From JADJNY01 sp046349615 (GTDB lineage Bacteria; Planctomycetota; UBA1135; GCA-002686595), in assembly GCA_046349615.1 (NCBI GenBank), contig JAXMBZ010000002.1, positions 124,001 through 188,000 of the forward strand: a stretch of 64,000 bases of DNA, read 5' to 3'. This document shows positions 35,563-43,511 of this stretch, piece after piece. Position 1 is the first letter of the stretch. Each line of letters opens with the position of its first letter. The position numbers and the translations under genes were made by a program. The notes beneath the pieces are model-generated. The model worked only from the letters and a program-made list of their open reading frames with translations, did not search any database and was not told the origin of the DNA.

Positions 35563-35859
35563 ATGAACGCTCCCATGGCACCGATCGTCCCGCAGTCCGC
35601 TCCCGCGCGCTCCACGAGCACCTCGACCGTCGTCGCGATCGTGATCGCGTGCGTCGTCGCGGCACTCCTCGTCGCCGGCGCGCTGCTCCTCGCGTTCGTG
35701 CTCTTCTTCGGCGTGAGCATGCAGCGCTCTCAGGCCGCGGAGGCCGCGCAGGCGCAGGCCCTGCAGGCCGAGCACGCAGCCCAGGCCGCGCGCGCCGCGG
35801 CGGAGGAGGCGCGCCGGCGGGAGGCCGCGGCGCCCCGCGTCGAGTCCGCGCCGCGGTGA
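35563..35859 (+). CDS. small single-helix membrane protein with Ala/Glu-rich coiled tail
   Basis: A 98-residue protein with a strong Shine-Dalgarno sequence (AAGGAGG, six bases before the ATG). One hydrophobic helix (residues 23-50, VVAIVIACVVAALLVAGALL) is followed by an Ala/Gln/Glu/Arg-rich helical tail that could form a coiled coil. No family was recognised. It directly follows the kinase gene and may be a partner of that kinase. The strong ribosome site and uninterrupted frame support that it is real. Confidence 0.6.
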   Translation: MNAPMAPIVPQSAPARSTSTSTVVAIVIACVVAALLVAGALLLAFVLFFGVSMQRSQAAEAAQAQALQAEHAAQAARAAAEEARRREAAAPRVESAPR

Positions 35860-35929
35860 CGAGCTTGCACGGCCGGCGTGCGCTCGCCGCGCCGTGGTGC
35901 GCTCGCTCGCGGCGGGATAGCCTCTCGGG

Positions 35930-37381
35930 ATGCGCCTGGCCATCCTGACGACCCTTCTCCTCTCGGCTGCATGTGCGAGCACGCACACGAGCTCGACGCC
36001 GCACGCTCCGTCACCCTCGACCCCGGCGTTCGACGCGCACTTCACCGGCGCCACGTTGCGCTTCGACTACGTGCACTGCGGCACCGCGAAGGAGGAGCAC
36101 GTCGCGCCCGCCGCGTACCGAGTCGAAGGCGAGTGGCCCGGCAGCCGCGTCCACCTCGTCGACGACACGGACCTCGGCAAGTACCGCTTCCGCGTGTTCG
36201 ACGCAGCGACGAACACCGAGCTCTTCTCGCGCGGCTTCGCGAGCCTCTACGGCGAATGGGAGACGACCGGGCCCGCGAAGAGCGGATGGGGGAGCTTCGA
36301 GGAATCGCAGCGCTTTCCCGAGCCCAAGGCGCCCGCGAAGCTCGTGCTCGAGAAGCGCGGCGACGACGGGCGCTTCCACGAGCTCTGGCGCGGCGACGTC
36401 GATCCCGCGAGTCGCTTCGTCGATCGCTCGGCGCTGCCGAAGGTCGGCGAGGTCATCCCGATCCGCGAGAACGGCCCCGCGGCCGACCACGTCGACCTGC
36501 TCGTCGTCGCCGACGGGTACACCGCGGAGAAGCGCGGCAAGTTCGTCGCGGACGTGAAGCGGCTCTCCGACGTCCTGCTCTCGACGCAGCCGTTCGCGCG
36601 CAACGCGCAGCACTTCAACGTGCGCGCGCTCTTCGTCCCGACGCCCGAGAGCGGCATCTCGAACCCGCGCAAGGGCGTCTGGCGCGACTCCGCGTTCGGC
36701 CTTTCGTTCAACGCGTTCGACAGCGATCGCTACGTGCTCACGTACGAGGATCGCACGCTGCGCGACGCGGCCGCGCAGGCGCCGTACGACGCGCTCATCC
36801 TGCTCTTCGACGAGAAGAAGTACGGCGGCGGCGGCATCTACAACCTGTGGGCGACGTGCGCGAGCGACACGGAGCCCGCGCCGTACGTCTTCGTGCACGA
36901 GTTCGGCCACAGCTTCGCGGGCCTCGCGGACGAGTACTACAGCTCGCAGGTCGCGTACGAGAGCACCGGCAAGCACGACGTCGAGCCGTGGGAGCCGAAC
37001 GTCACCGCGCTGCTCGATCCGGCGAAGCTCAAGTGGAAGGACCTGGTCGCCGCGTCGACGCCGCTGCCCACGCCGTGGGACCAGCAGGGCTACGACGCGA
37101 TGGACGTCGCGTACCAGGCGAAGCGCAAGGCGATGATCGACGCCAAGGCGAGCGAGGAGGCGAGCGAGGCCTTGATGCGCGAGGCGAAGGCGCAGAGCGC
37201 TCCGTTCCTTGCGCGCGAGCGCTACGCCGGCCGAGTGGGCGCGTTCGAGGGCGCGATGTACGAGGCGAAGGGGCTCTATCGGCCCGAAATCGACTGCATC
37301 ATGTTCACGCGCAACCCGACGACGTTCTGCAAGGTGTGCGAGCGCGCGCTCGAGCGCGTGATCCGGAGCTACGTCGAGTGA
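35930..37381 (+). CDS. M64-family (IgA-peptidase type) metalloendopeptidase, lipoprotein
   Basis: A 483-residue secreted peptidase. The N-terminus has a lipobox (LLLSAACAS), so a lipid-anchored form is likely. The catalytic site H323-E324-F-G-H327, followed by SFAGLADEYY with the third ligand Asp, is diagnostic of peptidase family M64. Upstream block ADHVDLLVVADGYTAEKRGKF, and NLWATCASDTEP, fit the family as well. M64 includes Clostridium IgA peptidase, but planctomycete members are environmental and their substrates are unknown. The start at 35930 gives a complete lipoprotein signal. It begins 70 bases after the small membrane protein. Confidence 0.9.
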   Translation: MRLAILTTLLLSAACASTHTSSTPHAPSPSTPAFDAHFTGATLRFDYVHCGTAKEEHVAPAAYRVEGEWPGSRVHLVDDTDLGKYRFRVFDAATNTELFSRGFASLYGEWETTGPAKSGWGSFEESQRFPEPKAPAKLVLEKRGDDGRFHELWRGDVDPASRFVDRSALPKVGEVIPIRENGPAADHVDLLVVADGYTAEKRGKFVADVKRLSDVLLSTQPFARNAQHFNVRALFVPTPESGISNPRKGVWRDSAFGLSFNAFDSDRYVLTYEDRTLRDAAAQAPYDALILLFDEKKYGGGGIYNLWATCASDTEPAPYVFVHEFGHSFAGLADEYYSSQVAYESTGKHDVEPWEPNVTALLDPAKLKWKDLVAASTPLPTPWDQQGYDAMDVAYQAKRKAMIDAKASEEASEALMREAKAQSAPFLARERYAGRVGAFEGAMYEAKGLYRPEIDCIMFTRNPTTFCKVCERALERVIRSYVE

Positions 37382-37424
37382 CCGCGCGCACCCGAGTCGC
37401 GACCCGAGATCGCGCACGAGCTCG

Positions 37425-38015
37425 ATGACGCACGATCGCTCCGACCCGCACACGCTGCCGTCGAACCTGCCCGCACCCGTCGACGACGGCGAAGCGCGGC
37501 ACCTCCGCGGCGCGAAGCTCCCGCCGATCGAACTCGCGTCGACGGACGGCGACACGGTGAACCTCGCGGAGCTCGCGCGCTTCCCGCACGTGCTCTTCTT
37601 CTATCCGCGCACCGGCGTGCCCGGCGAACCGCCGGGCGAGGCGTGGAACCAGCTCCCCGGCGCGCGCGGCTGCACGCCGCAGAGCCTCGGTTTCCGCGCG
37701 CTGCACGCCGAGTTCGTGAAGCGCGACGTCGCGGTGTTCGGGGTCAGCACGCAGACGACGGCGTTCCAGCGCGCGTTCCGCGAGCGCGAATCGATCCCGT
37801 TCCACTTCCTCTCCGACGCGGAGCTCGCGCTCACGCGCGCGATGAAGCTCCCGACGTTCGACTTCCCCGTCGCGAGCGGGGGACCGAACACGCTCCTGCG
37901 TCGCATGGGTTGGTTCGTCGACACGGGCGTGATCGAGGAGCTCTGGTACCCCGTGTTCCCACCGGATGGGCACGCGCGCCGCGTGCTCGACTGGCTGGAC
38001 TCCCATCCGCGGTGA
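37425..38015 (+). CDS. peroxiredoxin (AhpC/TSA, BCP-like)
   Basis: A 196-residue thioredoxin-fold peroxidase. The active-site region FFYPRTGVPGEPPG and then PGARGCTPQSLGF contains the peroxidatic cysteine in GCTPQS; that Cys is the only one in the protein, so no resolving cysteine is present and it would be a 1-Cys enzyme. This insertion between the YP-R-T segment and the active Cys defines a redoxin subgroup. The later blocks VFGVSTQTTAFQ and IPFHFLSDAELALTRAM are typical of peroxiredoxins. It should reduce peroxides with an external thiol donor. It follows the M64 gene by 43 bases, and a hairpin lies past its stop. Confidence 0.88.
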   Translation: MTHDRSDPHTLPSNLPAPVDDGEARHLRGAKLPPIELASTDGDTVNLAELARFPHVLFFYPRTGVPGEPPGEAWNQLPGARGCTPQSLGFRALHAEFVKRDVAVFGVSTQTTAFQRAFRERESIPFHFLSDAELALTRAMKLPTFDFPVASGGPNTLLRRMGWFVDTGVIEELWYPVFPPDGHARRVLDWLDSHPR

Positions 38016-38020
38016 GCAAA

Positions 38021-38038
38021 GCGTCTTTGTAAAGACGC
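38021..38038 (+). terminator. hairpin past the peroxiredoxin gene
   Basis: GCGTCTT (38021-38027) pairs with AAGACGC (38032-38038) across a TGTA loop, 5 bases after the stop codon. Seven perfect base pairs but no T-run follows, so intrinsic termination is uncertain. Confidence 0.4.
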
Positions 38039-38107
38039 CGCGACGCGCTGCTCTCAGGCGAGCTCGCTAGACTCCGGGACCGGACCACGCCAAGGAGACA
38101 CACCACG

Positions 38108-38803
38108 ATGAACGCAGCGAGCACGAATCCGAACCCGCACGACCGCTACCTCCAAGCCCTCGGTGATCGCGATCCGATCCGCGCGCTCGAGAAGGCGTGC
38201 AAGCGCGCGAAGAAGCTCGTGCAGGGCCGCTCCGAGAAGGAACTCGCGTGGAAGCCCGCCGCCGACAAGTGGTCGGTGAAGGAGATCCTCGCGCACCAGG
38301 CGGACGGAGAGATCGTGCTCGGCGCGCGTCTGCGCTTCGCGGCGGCGATGGACAACCCGCCGATCCCCGCGTACGACGAGAACCTCTTCGTCGCGCGCCT
38401 CGGTGTCGAGAAGCGCAAGGCGAAGGCGTTCCTCGCGGCCTGGGAGCGCGCGCGCGAGCTCAACCTCGACCTCGTCGCCCGGCTCCCGAAGGACGCGCTC
38501 GCGCGCACGGGGCTGCACGCGGAGCGAGGGCCCGAGTCCGTCGACCTGATGCTGCGTCGCAGCGCCGGACACGACTTCCTGCACGACGCGCAGATCGAGC
38601 GCACGCTCGCCGCGTACGACGCCGCGCGGCGCGAGAAGAAGCAGGCGAAGAAGGCCGCGAAGAAGGCCGAGAAGGCGCTCGCTGCCGCGCGCAAGGCCGC
38701 GAAGCGGGCGAAGAAGGGCGACGCGAAGAAGAAGGACGTGCTCGAGCCCAAGCCCGCGAAGAAGGGCGAGAAGAAGCTCGACCCGGTGCTCTCGGCCCGC
38801 TGA
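38108..38803 (+). CDS. DinB-fold protein with histone-H1-like Lys/Ala tail
   Basis: A 231-residue protein. The first 170 residues fit the DinB_2 four-helix fold: a His in ILAHQADGEIVLGARL and two more in AGHDFLHDAQIERTL would form the metal site of this family. DinB-like proteins include thiol transferases and damage-inducible proteins. From about 170 to the end comes a highly basic Lys/Ala segment (KKQAKKAAKKAEKALAAARK) as in histone-H1-like bacterial DNA-binding tails. Such a tail suggests nucleic-acid binding, which is unusual for the DinB fold. The protein converges with topoisomerase VI A, leaving 65 bases between stops. Confidence 0.78.
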   Translation: MNAASTNPNPHDRYLQALGDRDPIRALEKACKRAKKLVQGRSEKELAWKPAADKWSVKEILAHQADGEIVLGARLRFAAAMDNPPIPAYDENLFVARLGVEKRKAKAFLAAWERARELNLDLVARLPKDALARTGLHAERGPESVDLMLRRSAGHDFLHDAQIERTLAAYDAARREKKQAKKAAKKAEKALAAARKAAKRAKKGDAKKKDVLEPKPAKKGEKKLDPVLSAR

Positions 38804-38868
38804 ACCCAGGCCCGGCGTTCGTGGGCTCCGCCGAGCTCACGAACGCGCCCGCGGCCTTGTTCGCTGCG

Positions 38869-40026
38869 TCAGGGCAGGAAGCTCTTCTTGTTCGCGAGCT
38901 TCCGCGGCAGGTACTCCTCGATCACGAAGTTGAGTCCCCACTTCGCGAGGGCCTGCTGCTCGGCGCGCACGCCCATCTTGAGCAGCTGCTCGATCGCTTT
39001 CTGCCACGGCTTGTGCGCCTGGAAGAAGGGGTCGTTCTTGAGCGCGTCCTTCGCGCGCTTGATGTCGACCTCCTGCAGCTTGTGCGTCGCGTCCTCGAGC
39101 TTGAAGTCGTAGATGTCCTGCGGCGTCAACCCGAGGAACTGCGCGCGCGGCACGCAGAAGAACTGGTTGATGTGCGCGGCGTTGCCCGAGCCGACCTTGA
39201 GCGTGCGGTAGATGTTCGCGATGCCGTACGGATCGCAGTCGACGAACGCGTAGACGGGGAGCTTCCGTTCGTCGGAGAGACGGCGGATGAAGCGCCGACA
39301 CGCGCGCGAGGGGACGCCCGCCGTCGAGATCAGGATGCAGTCGTTCGAGCGCCAGAACTTGTGCTCGTTCAACCGCTCGTACATGCCGCCCGTCTCGATC
39401 GCGAGGACGAACTTCGCGGTCGTGCGGAATTGCAGGCGCTCGACGTCGCTCGGGATCGAGTAGGAACCCGAGGCGAAGCGCGTGCAGTCGATCTCGACCT
39501 CGGCGCCCGTCTCGCGGTCGCGGTCGATCACCACGAGGTTGCCCGCGACGGCGCCCCCGTGTTCCTCGGGACGGTAGCGGAGCTGTTCGCGCGTCAGCCC
39601 GTCGAGGCTCGCGAGCGCCTCGATGTCGTCCATCGCCGCGTCCGACTCGGGCTGCTCGTTGAACTTGCACTCGCCCCAGTTCTTCGAGACGTAGTAGGCT
39701 TCTCGCTTCGTCGCGTGATCGTCGTTCTCGATCATGTCCTTGCTCACGGACATGAGCCGCAGCGTCTGCGCGAAGTTCTTCACCGTGTTCACGGTGAGCG
39801 TGCGGCCGGTCGTGCCGCGACCGAGCTCGAAGTAGCCGACCTTCGTGTCGTACTTCACGTTCGAGAGCGAGCGCGTCGGGAAACGCATCTCGGGCAGGTT
39901 GCGCGCGAGGATCTTCGCCTGGACCCGCTGTGCCGTCGCTTCGATCAGCTTGAGCGTCTTCTGATCGAGCTCGGTCAGCTGGTACTGCTTCTTCTTGGCT
40001 TGGTCGTCGGGCTTCTTCTTGGCCAT
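38869..40026 (-). CDS. top6A: DNA topoisomerase VI subunit A (Spo11-like)
   Basis: A 385-residue Spo11/TopVI-A homologue, the DNA-cleaving subunit of a type IIB topoisomerase. In KREAYYVSKNWG the second tyrosine (Y112) corresponds to the catalytic residue of Spo11. The toprim domain shows E211 in AIETGGMYERL and the Asp pair D263/D265 in FVDCDPYGI for Mg2+ binding. The start at 40026 was chosen because MAKKKPDDQAKKK begins the family-length protein. Subunit B is encoded on the same strand 3.5 kb upstream, at 43512-45332, with one other gene between. Topoisomerase VI is typical of Archaea and plants and patchy in bacteria. Confidence 0.92.
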   Translation of the reverse strand: MAKKKPDDQAKKKQYQLTELDQKTLKLIEATAQRVQAKILARNLPEMRFPTRSLSNVKYDTKVGYFELGRGTTGRTLTVNTVKNFAQTLRLMSVSKDMIENDDHATKREAYYVSKNWGECKFNEQPESDAAMDDIEALASLDGLTREQLRYRPEEHGGAVAGNLVVIDRDRETGAEVEIDCTRFASGSYSIPSDVERLQFRTTAKFVLAIETGGMYERLNEHKFWRSNDCILISTAGVPSRACRRFIRRLSDERKLPVYAFVDCDPYGIANIYRTLKVGSGNAAHINQFFCVPRAQFLGLTPQDIYDFKLEDATHKLQEVDIKRAKDALKNDPFFQAHKPWQKAIEQLLKMGVRAEQQALAKWGLNFVIEEYLPRKLANKKSFLP

Positions 40027-40196
40027 GGCGTGGGTCCGTCGGTGCCGTGCGGTGCGCCTAGGTAGAGGATCGCTCCGTGCGTTGCAAGCACGACGACGAG
40101 CGTGCTCGCGCGGAGGGAACCGGGCGAGCGACGTCGCGCCTCGCGATGCGAGCCCAACCCGCCTCGACGACGTGGGCGCGCTCTTCACCAGGCACG

Positions 40197-40230
40197 AAAA
40201 AAGCGCGGGGCCGCTTTCGCGACCCCGCGC
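40197..40230 (-). terminator. intrinsic terminator of the exported repeat protein gene
   Basis: On the minus strand GCGCGGGG and CCCCGCGC (40230-40223 and 40210-40203) form an 8-bp stem around a 12-base loop, directly followed by six T (40202-40197). It lies 24 bases past the stop of the 956-residue gene. This is the best Rho-independent terminator in the window and separates that gene from top6A. Confidence 0.8.
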
Positions 40231-40253
40231 CGTGTCGAGTCGAAAGGCTCAGA

Positions 40254-43124
40254 TCACCAAACGATCTGGTAGCCGTTCGCCGAGTTGAAGGTCTCGGGCG
40301 GGCAGAACAGCGCCGCCGCGTTTCGGTAGTAGACCGTGTAGTAGCCCGTCAGACCCGAGCCGACCGGGGTGCCGCCGCGGACGGACAGCGTGATGGTCTG
40401 GGTCGAGTCGGGGAAGCTCGCCGCGCCGCCGGCCAGCGGGACCGTACGGAGACGGATCAGCGAACCGTCCGCGCAGCGGACGCCGTCGCCGAACACGAGA
40501 CCGGCCGGGTTGTCGAGGTTGCCCTTGAGGAAGATGCAGTTGCCGCTCGGGTTCATACCCGAGCCGTCCAGCACGACGTTGTCGAGCGACACCACGCCGT
40601 GGGCGGTGATGTGCGCGCCGTTCGCGTTGAACGAGCTACGGCAGCCGTTGCCGGTCGCGCCGAAGTTGCCGCAGGGGCAAGCCGTCGGGAGCGTACCGTC
40701 GCCGGCGCAGTAGGACAGGCCCGGCTCGAGGCTGCACGAAGCACGCAGCAGCCAGTTGCTGGCCAAGATCCCGCTGATCGGCGTCGGCGGCTGGAGCGCG
40801 ACGTTGAGGTTGTTGAAGTCGAGGAAGCCGGAGGTGTCGCCCGACCAGTAGGTGAGCTCGACCGACGTGCAGGCGACGCTCGAGGTGTCCATCGGGCAGA
40901 CGAACTGGCCCGCGGCGTGGGTCGTCGCGGCACCGACGAAGAAGATCCCGTTGACGACGACCGCAGGAGACAGCGGCGTGACGTTGAGGATGTCCGTGTC
41001 GGCGTTCTGGACGGTCGACGCGTACTGACCGAGGAGCACGAGGCCCGTCGTCGGGTCGCCGTCATCGTCCGAGTCGTCCCAGATGAGGATGTCGGACGGC
41101 GTTCCGTTCGCCGGAGCGACGCCCGGGAACAGAGCGGTGCCGTAGGCCGTCGAGATGTCCGTGACCGTGGTCACGTCGCCGACCGCGCCGTGGCGCTGCA
41201 TCCAGAGGATCTTGCCGCCGGCATTGAGGCCGAGCGAGTTCTCGGTCGAGCCGTCGTCGTACGAGCAGCCCGTCGGCAGAGCCGCGGGCGGAGCGATCGT
41301 GAACGTGCCCGTGCCGCCCTGAGCGTTCGGGAACACGCCGAGCTGGATCGTGTAGGTGTTGCCCGCGACCGCCGTGAAGCCCGTCCCGGACTGGAACGTG
41401 CCGCACGAATCGTCGTTGCAGCCGATCGCGGCCGCGGCCGGGCAGCCCGAGCCGTCGTACACGGCGATCTTGGTGTCGACGCCGGTCTGGCCGACCGTCG
41501 AGACCTCGAAGGCGCCGCTCGACGGAGCGATCCAGGTGAACCACAGGTCGCGGTCGATCGTCGTCGAGCTGAAGAAGAGGCAGAGCGGTTCCGCCTGACC
41601 CTGCGTGCCCGTCGTCGCCGTCGTGTTGTCGAAGTTGTACGGACCGGCGCCGGCGAGGGCCACCGGCGTCGCGCAGTCGTCACCCGCGGGGGGCGTGAAC
41701 ACGACGACGTCGAACGTGCCCGTGCCGCCCAGGGCGCCCGGGAACGTGCCGAGTTGGATCGTGTAGGTCGAGCCCGCCGTGGCGGAGAAGACGGCACCCG
41801 ACTGCACGCCGCAGTCGTCGTCGTTGCAGGCGATCGCGGTGCCCGCCGTCGGGCAGCCCGCGCCGGCGTAGATCGCGATCTTGGTGTCGACGCCCGTCTG
41901 GCCGCACGAGTTCGCACGGAAGAGGTTCGTCGAGGGAGCGGTCCACGTGTACCAGATGTCGCTGTCGATCGTGGTGCTCGAGAAGAAGAGGCAGAGCGCT
42001 TCCGTCTGGCCTTGGACGCCCGTCGTGGCGACCGTGTTGTCGAACGGATACGGACCCGCGCCCGCCAGCGCCGTCGGCGCCGAGCAGTCGTCGTTCACGG
42101 CCGCGGCGCTCTCGCTCACGTTGAACGAGCCGATGTAGCCGGCCGCACCCGGGAACGAACCCATCTGGATCGTGTAGGTCGAGCCCGACGTGATCGGGAA
42201 CGACAGCTGCGACTGGAGGCCGCACGCGTCGTCGTTGCACGCGATCGCGGTGCCCGCCGTCGGGCAGCCCGCGCCGCCGTAGATGGCGATCTTCGAGTCA
42301 CCCGCGCCGCCGCAGTAGCTCACCGTGCCGACACCCGTGATGGACGCGGTCCACGTGAACCAGGCGTCGTTGTCGATCGTCGTGCTGCTGTAGAAGAGGC
42401 AGAGCGCTTCGGTCTGACCCTGCAGGCCCGTCGTCGCGCCCGTCGTGTCGACGCTGTTCGCGCCGGTGACGGCCACCGTCGGGGTCGCACAGTCGTCGTT
42501 CGTCGCCGGCGGGGGCTGCGTCACCGACAGCGAGCCGGTGTAGAAGCCCGTGGTGGCGTAGGCACCGACCTGGAACAGGTAGGTCACACCCGCGGTCGCC
42601 GGGAACGAGAGCTGCGACTGGAGGCCGCAGTTGTCGTCGTTGCACGCGATCGAGGTGCCCAGCGTGGGGCAGCCCGCGGGACCGGGCCACACCGACATGA
42701 GCGTGTCCACCGCCGTCGAGCCGCAGAGGGACAGGAACGTCGTGCCGCTAGCGGGGGCCGTCCACTCGAACCAGACGTCGTTGTGGCAGACGCCGCCGCC
42801 GCACGTGACCGAACCCGCGCCGAGCGAGTCCGTCGCGACGGTCGTGTCGACCGAGAACGCACCCGTGCCGACGATCACGTCGGGCGTCGCGCAGTTGTCG
42901 TTGCCGCCGAGCAAGGACGTCGTCGGCTGGAGGATGGGCGTCGAGATGCCCGCGCCCGCCGCAAGCTGCGCCTTGGTCGGGTAGGGCTTGGCGGCCGGCT
43001 GCCGAAGACCGGGCTGCGCCTTCTGCACCGGCGGCTTCGGCAGGCTCGTGGAGGCGACCTGGGCCTGAGCTGTCGCGCACAGCGCGAAGCCGGCCGTGAG
43101 AATCGCAAGGTTGGAGAGCTTCAT
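40254..43124 (-). CDS. exported repeat protein with planctomycete C-terminal module
   Basis: A 956-residue exported protein. A signal peptide ends near ATAQAQ (residue 22). Residues 75 to about 610 consist of four homologous units of about 133 residues. Each begins with N/G-D-D-C-A/S-x-P and contains WFTWTAS, a Cys, ACNDD and SxYTIQxG, with paired cysteines suggesting disulphides; the units resemble pre-peptidase C-terminal-like beta-sandwiches. A further domain of about 180 residues follows, then the C-terminal module CPCGN, GNGCRSSF, FGDGVRC and YYTVYYRNAAALFCPP, ending IVW. The protein probably acts at or outside the outer membrane. Its gene sits between the two topoisomerase VI subunit genes but has its own leader and terminator, so it is not co-transcribed with them. 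Confidence 0.83.
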   Translation of the reverse strand: MKLSNLAILTAGFALCATAQAQVASTSLPKPPVQKAQPGLRQPAAKPYPTKAQLAAGAGISTPILQPTTSLLGGNDNCATPDVIVGTGAFSVDTTVATDSLGAGSVTCGGGVCHNDVWFEWTAPASGTTFLSLCGSTAVDTLMSVWPGPAGCPTLGTSIACNDDNCGLQSQLSFPATAGVTYLFQVGAYATTGFYTGSLSVTQPPPATNDDCATPTVAVTGANSVDTTGATTGLQGQTEALCLFYSSTTIDNDAWFTWTASITGVGTVSYCGGAGDSKIAIYGGAGCPTAGTAIACNDDACGLQSQLSFPITSGSTYTIQMGSFPGAAGYIGSFNVSESAAAVNDDCSAPTALAGAGPYPFDNTVATTGVQGQTEALCLFFSSTTIDSDIWYTWTAPSTNLFRANSCGQTGVDTKIAIYAGAGCPTAGTAIACNDDDCGVQSGAVFSATAGSTYTIQLGTFPGALGGTGTFDVVVFTPPAGDDCATPVALAGAGPYNFDNTTATTGTQGQAEPLCLFFSSTTIDRDLWFTWIAPSSGAFEVSTVGQTGVDTKIAVYDGSGCPAAAAIGCNDDSCGTFQSGTGFTAVAGNTYTIQLGVFPNAQGGTGTFTIAPPAALPTGCSYDDGSTENSLGLNAGGKILWMQRHGAVGDVTTVTDISTAYGTALFPGVAPANGTPSDILIWDDSDDDGDPTTGLVLLGQYASTVQNADTDILNVTPLSPAVVVNGIFFVGAATTHAAGQFVCPMDTSSVACTSVELTYWSGDTSGFLDFNNLNVALQPPTPISGILASNWLLRASCSLEPGLSYCAGDGTLPTACPCGNFGATGNGCRSSFNANGAHITAHGVVSLDNVVLDGSGMNPSGNCIFLKGNLDNPAGLVFGDGVRCADGSLIRLRTVPLAGGAASFPDSTQTITLSVRGGTPVGSGLTGYYTVYYRNAAALFCPPETFNSANGYQIVW
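41290..42902 (-). repeat. four tandem coding repeats of about 400 bases
   Basis: Within the exported protein gene, four units with recurring blocks (for example the bases coding ACNDD and YTIQ-G) repeat with a period of about 133 codons. Their similarity at DNA level, notably around 41750-41900 and 42150-42300, suggests recent duplication or conversion. Copies 3 and 4 are the most alike. Confidence 0.7.
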
Positions 43125-43511
43125 CTTGCTTGGACTCTTTCGATGTCTGGATTGGATTCCTGATCAGGGAGACCACCCCGGTGGCACCGGGGTCGGGGGC
43201 GTTCCGGGATTCGGGGAGTGTGAATCAGCCCGCCTACTCGAAGGATAGTGGGCTCCCGATGCATGTGTTTGGGAAAGTCCCCGAAAGGTGCGGGTTTTTC
43301 CGGTAACCGGCCGGGCTTTCCGCGCTGCGTCGCGAGATTCCTCGCGGGTTCGCGGAACCTGCTTCCAAACGGTCCCGTCGTCCCCGACGCGGCCGGCGTT
43401 CGGGGTCCGTGCGCCACGCACGCTCCCGTTCATCCGCGGCGCCGACGCCCCCGCGGACGGGCCGAGGGAAAGGGGGCGCCTCCGCGTCCCGTCGGTCGGA
43501 GCGGAGGCCGA
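43125..43511. other. 387-base leader region of the exported repeat protein
   Basis: The stretch between top6B and the start of the 956-residue gene is less GC-rich than average, especially around 43125-43170 and 43220-43330. It contains a perfect 8-bp hairpin at 43175-43193 and a 10-bp palindrome CCTGATCAGG at 43160-43169. Promoter and possible regulatory elements of the minus-strand gene are expected here. A long run of T on the plus strand near 43304 marks the AT-richest point. No gene was recognised. Confidence 0.5.
43160..43193 (-). promoter_or_regulatory. palindrome and hairpin in the leader of the exported repeat protein
   Basis: ACCCCGGT (43175-43182) pairs with ACCGGGGT (43186-43193) over a three-base loop, about 50 bases upstream of the ATG at 43124. 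Next to it a perfect 10-bp palindrome lies at 43160-43169. They could be an operator, or an RNA stem controlling translation. No known riboswitch class was matched. Confidence 0.35.
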
